The position numbers and the translations under genes were made by a program. A stretch of 64,000 nt of DNA, from the NCBI RefSeq assembly GCF_022811705.1, contig NZ_CP094528.1:868001-932000 (forward strand), written 5' to 3'. The stretch is from Agromyces larvae (GTDB lineage: Bacteria > Actinomycetota > Actinomycetes > Actinomycetales > Microbacteriaceae). Of the stretch, positions 59,201 to 64,000 are shown piece after piece (the first letter of the stretch is position 1; each line of letters starts with the position of its first letter). The notes beneath the pieces are model-generated. The model saw only the letters and a list, made by a program, of their open reading frames with translations. It was not told the DNA's origin and searched no databases.

Positions 59201-59799
59201 TCCTCGTCGCGGGCGACGGGCCGGCGCCCCCGGCGGGGGCGGTCGGCGGCGACCGGCACCGGCGCCGACGGGTGCGCGGCGACGTGGGCGAGCCACGACA
59301 GCGCGGCACCGGCACGCTCGATCTCGGCCGCGGCCGCGAGCCGCGCCAGTGCGGCCGCGGGATCCTCCGGTTCGGCGCGCTCCGCGGCATCCGTCGGTTC
59401 GGCGCGCTCCGCGGCATCCGCCCGGCGTCGCGCCCACCGTTCGCGCTCGACCGCGACGATCGCGTCCGCGTCGACGCCGTGCCCGTCGATCGAGCGCGCG
59501 ACGAGGACCCGGTCGACCGTCTCGTCCCACGGGTCGGCGCCCGTCGCATCCGCACCGCCGAGCCAGGCCAGCGCCGCGGCGCGCCCCGCGCGAGTCAGCC
59601 GATGCAGCGGCAGTCCGTCGTCGGTGGCGCCGGCCGGTTCGACCAGCTGCTGCTTCGCGAGCCGGTCGAGCGTGCCGTACGTCTGTCCCACGTTGATGCG
59701 ACGGCGGCCGCCGGTGCGCTCGGCGAGCGCGCCATGCACCTGGAATCCGTACGCGGGGCCGAGCAGGAGGATGGCGAGGACAGCATCGCGCACGGCCAC
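59179..59799 (-). CDS. PadR-family transcriptional regulator
   Basis: 206 residues from ATG 59,799. MAVRDAVLAILLLGPAYGFQVHGALAE and INVGQTYGTLDRLAKQQLVEP are the PadR winged helix, followed by a long helical C-terminus. A 27-bp near-perfect tandem repeat (59,368-59,421) adds a repeated DAAERAEP segment. Target genes unknown; the gene lies alone against the polymerase end. Confidence 0.85.
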   Translation of the reverse strand: MAVRDAVLAILLLGPAYGFQVHGALAERTGGRRRINVGQTYGTLDRLAKQQLVEPAGATDDGLPLHRLTRAGRAAALAWLGGADATGADPWDETVDRVLVARSIDGHGVDADAIVAVERERWARRRADAAERAEPTDAAERAEPEDPAAALARLAAAAEIERAGAALSWLAHVAAHPSAPVPVAADRPRRGRRPVARDEDQPSASA

Positions 59800-60038
59800 T
59801 GGCGGCTCCGATCATCAGCGGAGGAAACGGTTCACCGAGCATACTCTTCTCTCCGAGGCGCAGGCCGCGCCGCGACGGCCTCGTCGGGATCGCCGACCCG
59901 CGCCGTCTCCCTTGTCTCCACCGCTGATCCGGGGCATAATCGCCGGTGACGGCTCGCCGTCCACAACCGAATCGAACATCCGCACCGACGCGTTCCGAGG
60001 TCGTAGGGGAAGACGCACCTCACGAGAACGGAGTCGAG

Positions 60039-60560
60039 ATGGCGGAGGCAGTGTCGCGGGCACCCGGCGCCGCGCGTGGAATGCTGTTCATCCATTCCTC
60101 GCCCCGGGCGGTGTGCCCGCATCTGGAGTGGGCCGCGGGTCGCGCCCTCGGCGAGCCCGTGAGCTTCGTGTGGACCGAGCAGCCCGTGCTCCGCGGCACC
60201 ATGCGCGCCGAGTTCGCCTGGACGGCGCGCGTGGGCGACGGCGCCCGGCTCGCGTCGGCGCTGCGCGGATGGGGCGGAGTGCGGTTCGAGGTGAGCGAGG
60301 ATCCGACGCCGGGTTCCGACGGCGCACGGTGGATGCACACGCCCGATCTCGGGGTGTTCTTCGCGCAGACCGACTCGGCGGGCAACACCGTCGTTCCCGA
60401 AGACCGGGTCCGGTACGCGATGGAACTCGCCGGGGACGACGCGCGCGAACTGCGGCGCGAACTGCGGCTCGCGCTGGGGCAGGCGTGGGACGACGAGCTC
60501 GAGCCGTTCCGTCACGCGAGCGACGAGGCATCCGTGGTCTGGCTGCATCAGGTGGGGTGA
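60039..60560 (+). CDS. DUF3145 protein, next to FAS II genes
   Basis: 173 residues from ATG 60,039. GMLFIHSSPRAVCPHLEWAAGRALG, GGVRFEVSEDPTPGSDGARWMHTPDLG and the final VVWLHQVG match DUF3145, an actinobacterial protein regularly found beside fabF. Function unknown, possibly linked to fatty acid synthesis control. Convergent with fabF through a strong terminator. Confidence 0.88.
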   Translation: MAEAVSRAPGAARGMLFIHSSPRAVCPHLEWAAGRALGEPVSFVWTEQPVLRGTMRAEFAWTARVGDGARLASALRGWGGVRFEVSEDPTPGSDGARWMHTPDLGVFFAQTDSAGNTVVPEDRVRYAMELAGDDARELRRELRLALGQAWDDELEPFRHASDEASVVWLHQVG

Positions 60561-60645
60561 GCGCAGCCCGCGGTGCGCGAGGCGGCGCGACGCGAGGGTC
60601 GGATGACACTTCCCGGCCGGCGCACGAGCGAAGCCCCGCACCGTG

Positions 60646-60689
60646 ACGAGCAGACCCCGGTGCGCCTGAGGCGCCCGGGGTCTGCTCGT
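60646..60689. terminator. Bidirectional terminator between DUF3145 and fabF
   Basis: ACGAGCAGACCCCGG (60,646-60,660) and CCGGGGTCTGCTCGT (60,675-60,689): 15-bp perfect stem, with an inner GCGCC/GGCGC pair. Confidence 0.85.
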
Positions 60690-60729
60690 GTCGCTCGCGT
60701 CGTGCCGATCCGCGTCGTGCGGGGCGACG

Positions 60730-61965
60730 TCAGACGCTGCGGATCGCGACGACCGCGTTGTGCCCGCCGAACCCGAACGAGTTCGAGATCGCCAGCTGCG
60801 GCGCGTCGCCGAGGGGCTGCGCCTCGCCCGAGAGACGGAACGGGACCTCGGGGTCCTGCGTCGTGAGGTTGATCGTCGGGGGAGCGATGCGGTGCTGCAC
60901 CGCGAGCACGGTGAAGATCGCCTCGAGCGCGCCGGTGCCGCCGAGCAGATGCCCGGTCGACGCCTTCGTCGCCGAGACCGGGATCTCATCGACACGGTCG
61001 CCGAACACGGCCTTCAGCGCCTGGTACTCGTTCGGGTCGCCGACGGGCGTCGAGGTGGCGTGCGCGTTGATGTGGGTCACGTCGTCGGGCGAGGCATCCG
61101 CCGCTGCGAGTGCGAGGCGCACCGCGCGGGCCGCGCCGCGACCCTCGGGGTCGTTCGCGGTGATGTGGTACGAGTCGGCGGTGACGCCGCCGCCCACGAC
61201 CTCGGCGTAGATCTTCGCGCCGCGGGCCTTCGCGTGCTCCTCGGTCTCGAGGATGAGCACGCCGGCGCCCTCGCCCATGACGAAGCCGTCGCGGTCGATG
61301 CTGCCGGGGCGCGAAGCGTGCGCCGGGTCGTCGTTGCGCTTCGACAGGGCCTGCATGGAGGAGAAGGAGGCGATGGTGATCGGGTGGATCGCCGACTCGG
61401 TGCCACCGGCGATCACCACGTCGGCCAGGCCGTCCCGCAGATGCTGGACCGCGTTCACGATCGACTCCGTGCTCGACGCGCAGGCGCTCGCGACCGTGGT
61501 CGCGAACGCGCGGGCGCCGAAGTGCAGCGACAGGTTGCCCGAGGCCGAGTTGGGCATGAGCATGGGCACGGTCATCGGCAGCACACGCCGCGGACCCTTC
61601 TCCCGCAGCGTGTCCCAGGCGTCGAGGAGGGTCCACACGCCGCCGATGCCGGTCGCGAAGTCGACGCCCAGCCGCTCGGGGTCGACCTCGGGGCTGCCCG
61701 CGTCGGCCCACGCCTCGAGCGCGGCGACGAGCGCCAGCTGCGACGAGGGGTCGAGGCGCTTCGCGACGGGCCGCTCGAGCACGGTGTCGGGACGGACGAG
61801 CGCCTCCGCGGCGAAGGTCACGGGCAGTTGGTACTTCTCGACCCACTCGTGCTCGAGCGTGCGGGCGCCGGACGCGCCGTTCAGCAGGGCGGACCAGCTC
61901 TCGGGCGCGGTGCCGCCGATGGGCGACGAGGCGCCGATGCCGGTGACGACGATCTTCTTGGTCAT
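60730..61965 (-). CDS. fabF: 3-oxoacyl-[acyl-carrier-protein] synthase II
   Basis: 411 residues from ATG 61,965 (MTKKIVVTGIGASSPIGG). Catalytic Cys in TTVASACASSTES and the two His in INAHATSTPVGD and NSFGFGGHNAVV form the Cys-His-His triad of KAS I/II. It elongates acyl-ACP with malonyl-ACP. Last gene of fabD-fabH-acpP-fabF, 78 bp after acpP. Confidence 0.95.
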   Translation of the reverse strand: MTKKIVVTGIGASSPIGGTAPESWSALLNGASGARTLEHEWVEKYQLPVTFAAEALVRPDTVLERPVAKRLDPSSQLALVAALEAWADAGSPEVDPERLGVDFATGIGGVWTLLDAWDTLREKGPRRVLPMTVPMLMPNSASGNLSLHFGARAFATTVASACASSTESIVNAVQHLRDGLADVVIAGGTESAIHPITIASFSSMQALSKRNDDPAHASRPGSIDRDGFVMGEGAGVLILETEEHAKARGAKIYAEVVGGGVTADSYHITANDPEGRGAARAVRLALAAADASPDDVTHINAHATSTPVGDPNEYQALKAVFGDRVDEIPVSATKASTGHLLGGTGALEAIFTVLAVQHRIAPPTINLTTQDPEVPFRLSGEAQPLGDAPQLAISNSFGFGGHNAVVAIRSV

Positions 61966-62043
61966 GACGAACACTCCGGTGGAGGGGAACGGGAAGAAGA
62001 CGCGGACGGACCGGAGCACGGCCCCGGTCCGTCCGCGAACCGA

Positions 62044-62292
62044 CTAGGCCTGGGCCTTGACGATGAAGTCGACGGCGTCGCCGACGGTCTTGAGGTTCTT
62101 GACCTCTTCGTCGGGGATCTTGACGTCGAACTTCTCCTCGGCGTTGACGACGATCGTCATCATCGAGATGGAGTCGATGTCGAGGTCATCGGTGAACGAC
62201 TTGTCCAGCTCGACCGTGTCGGTCGCGATGCCGGTCTCGTCGTTGATGAGCTCGGCCAGGCCGGCCAGCACTTCTTCGGTGGACAGTGCCAT
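62044..62292 (-). CDS. acpP: Acyl carrier protein
   Basis: 82 residues. DDLDIDSISMMTIV holds the phosphopantetheine site Ser41 (DSI instead of the more usual DSL). Acidic, four-helix size. It carries the growing acyl chain between FabD, FabH and FabF encoded next to it. Confidence 0.95.
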   Translation of the reverse strand: MALSTEEVLAGLAELINDETGIATDTVELDKSFTDDLDIDSISMMTIVVNAEEKFDVKIPDEEVKNLKTVGDAVDFIVKAQA

Positions 62293-62355
62293 GTTGTTTC
62301 TCCTCAGGGGTGTCGTATGACCGTTGGACAGTCTAGATGGACGGGTGTCGGCGGT

Positions 62356-63360
62356 TCAGGGCAGAACCACCACTTGGGCGCCGAACACGAGTCCGGCGCC
62401 GAAGCCGATCTGGAGGGCGAGCCCTCCGGAGAGTTCGGGGTGCTCTTCGAGCAGACGGTGGGTCGCCAGGGGGATGGAGGCGGCCGAGGTGTTGCCGGTC
62501 GTGACGATGTCGCGTGCGATCACGACGGACTCGGGCAGTCGCAGCTGCTTGGCGAACTCGTCGATGATGCGCAGGTTCGCCTGGTGGGGGATGAACGCGG
62601 CGAGGTCGCCGGGGCCGATGCCGGCCTCTTCGAGCGCCTGCTTGGCGACCTTCGCCATCTCCCAGACGGCCCAGCGGAAGACGGTCTGCCCCTCCTGGCG
62701 GAGGGTCGGCCACTCGGCGGCGCCGTCGCGGAACTCGGTGAGGGTGTGGTTCATGCCCACGGCGCCGGCCTTGGACCCGTCGGACCCCCATACCGTGCCC
62801 GAGATGCCGGGCGTCTCGCTCGCGCCGATGACGACGGCGCCCGCGCCGTCGCCGAGCAGGAACGAGATCGAGCGATCGGTCGGGTCGACGACGTCCGACA
62901 GCTTCTCGGCGCCGACGACGAGCGCATTGCGGGCGACGCCCGCGCGGATGAGGGCGTCGGCCTGGGCGACCGCGTAGGTGTACCCGGCGCACGCCGCGTT
63001 CACGTCGTAGGCGGCGGCCGGGTTGGCGCCGACCCGGTCGGCCACCACCGCGGCCATCGACGGGGTCTGCTGCACGTTCGAGATGGTCGCGATGATCACG
63101 AGGTCGATCTCGTCGGGTGCCACGCCCGACTTCGCGATCGCCTCGCGGGATGCCTCGGTGGCCAGGTCGAGCGCGGCGACGTCGGCGCCGGCGCGGGTGC
63201 GGGTGACGATGCCGGTGCGCTGCTGGATCCACTCGTCGGAGGAGTCGATGGGGCCGACGAGGTCGTCGTTCGGCACGACGTTCGCGCCGCGCGCGGCACC
63301 GACGGCGTAGATGCGGGTGTGCGCGACACCCTGCGACTGGCGGAGCGTGGGTTCGGTCAT
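62356..63360 (-). CDS. fabH: 3-oxoacyl-[acyl-carrier-protein] synthase III
   Basis: 334 residues from ATG 63,360. Cys in DVNAACAGYTYA, His in AFIPHQANLRIID and Asn in TTGNTSAASIP make the KAS III triad; GDGAGAVVIG and FGAGLVFGAQVVV are family marks. It starts fatty acid synthesis by condensing an acyl-CoA with malonyl-ACP. 63 bp before acpP in the fab cluster. Confidence 0.95.
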   Translation of the reverse strand: MTEPTLRQSQGVAHTRIYAVGAARGANVVPNDDLVGPIDSSDEWIQQRTGIVTRTRAGADVAALDLATEASREAIAKSGVAPDEIDLVIIATISNVQQTPSMAAVVADRVGANPAAAYDVNAACAGYTYAVAQADALIRAGVARNALVVGAEKLSDVVDPTDRSISFLLGDGAGAVVIGASETPGISGTVWGSDGSKAGAVGMNHTLTEFRDGAAEWPTLRQEGQTVFRWAVWEMAKVAKQALEEAGIGPGDLAAFIPHQANLRIIDEFAKQLRLPESVVIARDIVTTGNTSAASIPLATHRLLEEHPELSGGLALQIGFGAGLVFGAQVVVLP

Positions 63361-63427
63361 GTCGGCTTTCTCTCGTGAGCGGATGTCTCGGGCCGGTCGA
63401 TGGCGGGCCGGATGCCTCGGGGCGGCG

Positions 63428-64000
63428 TCAGGCGGCGCGGTCGAGCAGCTCGAACGCGGCCGGAAGGTCGTCGGGGGTCTTGACCGCGACGGTCGGCACG
63501 CCCTTGAGCGCCCGCTTGGCGAGACCGACGAGCGCACCGGCCGGAGCCAGTTCGATGATGCCGGTGACTCCGCCGTCGGCGAAGGAGGTCATGCAGCGGT
63601 CCCAGCGCACGGGCGACGAGACCTGGCCCACGATCAGCTCGAGGTACTCGGTGCCGCTCGCGACTCGCGACCCGTCGCGGTTCGTCCAGAGCGGGAGCGC
63701 GGGGTCGGCGGGCGCGAGCGCGGCCGCCTTCGCGGCGAGCCGCTCGACGGCCGGCGCCATGTACCGGGTGTGGAAGGCGCCCGCGACCTGGAGCGGGATG
63801 ACCCGGGCGCCGGCCGGCGGTTCGGCGCGCAGCGCCTCGAGGGCGTCGACGGCGCCGGCGACCACGATCTGGCCGCCGCCGTTGAAGTTCGCCGGCTCGA
63901 GCCCGAGCGCGTCGAGCCGGGCGAGGAGCTCGGCCTCGTCGCCGCCGACCACGGCGCTCATGCCGGTCGCGGCGAGGACCGCGGCATCCGCCATCGCCCG
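63428..64000 (-). CDS. fabD: Malonyl-CoA:ACP transacylase, C-terminal part (cut by window end)
   Basis: About 190 residues; the frame continues beyond base 64,000, and the ATG at 63,994 is internal. NFNGGGQIVVAGAVDAL, VAGAFHTRYMAPAVERL (His of the Ser-His pair) and GIIELAPAGALVGLAKR match FabD. The GHSLG nucleophile lies outside the window. First gene of the fab cluster, 67 bp before fabH. Confidence 0.9.
   Translation of the reverse strand, partial: RAMADAAVLAATGMSAVVGGDEAELLARLDALGLEPANFNGGGQIVVAGAVDALEALRAEPPAGARVIPLQVAGAFHTRYMAPAVERLAAKAAALAPADPALPLWTNRDGSRVASGTEYLELIVGQVSSPVRWDRCMTSFADGGVTGIIELAPAGALVGLAKRALKGVPTVAVKTPDDLPAAFELLDRAA

Noticed and set aside
1..64000. CRISPR array, rRNA, or complete tRNA gene
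   Set aside because: No regularly spaced repeats and no rRNA-like stretch were seen; only tRNA 3' ends in the 161-bp repeats.

Overview
The window is high-GC DNA with dense genes, GTG/TTG starts and many 4-bp start/stop overlaps. It ends in the fabD-fabH-acpP-fabF block with a convergent DUF3145 gene. This layout is typical of Actinobacteria, most likely Microbacteriaceae (Microbacterium/Agromyces-like). The genus is an inference.

Bases 1 to about 25,035 are accessory and mosaic. The left edge holds the C-terminus of a polymorphic toxin with a nuclease-like tip, a probable immunity gene, and a small zinc-ribbon frame that runs by deletion into a frameshifted TrwC/TraA relaxase-helicase remnant, followed by three small genes of conjugative-element type. 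Bases 6,661-16,779 form a compact defence-like island with visibly lower GC: Vsr endonuclease and a first C5-cytosine methylase (divergent), a leftward overlapping operon ParB-like protein - SNF2 helicase - DUF3883 nuclease-like protein, a rightward gene with a zinc-cluster (HNH-derived) domain, and a rightward overlapping operon DUF262 - HEPN - second C5 methylase. I do not recognise this combination as a named system; it is the main candidate for an undescribed one. From 16.9 to 25 kb come transposon debris (IS110 remnant, broken IS3), a RES/Xre-type toxin-antitoxin pair with twin operator-like repeats, two gene remnants, an intact IS256-family element with a perfect 9-bp target duplication, a 161-bp direct repeat carrying a tRNA 3' end (22,353 and 24,875), and between those copies an intact IS3-family element with a 4-bp target duplication.

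From 25 kb on the DNA looks chromosomal. 25.0-29.9 kb: TetR regulator divergent from a reductase-ABC transporter operon. 30-54 kb: catabolic, stress and regulatory genes, including two large LuxR-type LAL regulators (34.0-36.9 and 49.7-52.5 kb), VOC and SnoaL-like proteins, short-chain dehydrogenases, an LtrA-like membrane protein, an ABC-F protein with a short leader peptide, three alpha/beta hydrolases, and a PoxB-type pyruvate oxidase operon. 53-60 kb: an acyl-CoA hydratase/hydrolase, a flotillin-NfeD pair, a zinc-finger/Vsr-fold protein, a family-A exonuclease/polymerase-like protein and a PadR regulator. 60-64 kb: DUF3145 and the fatty acid synthase II genes.

All calls are from reading motifs; no database search was run. 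Strong terminator-like hairpins were found at 32.2, 43.8, 54.4 and 60.7 kb.
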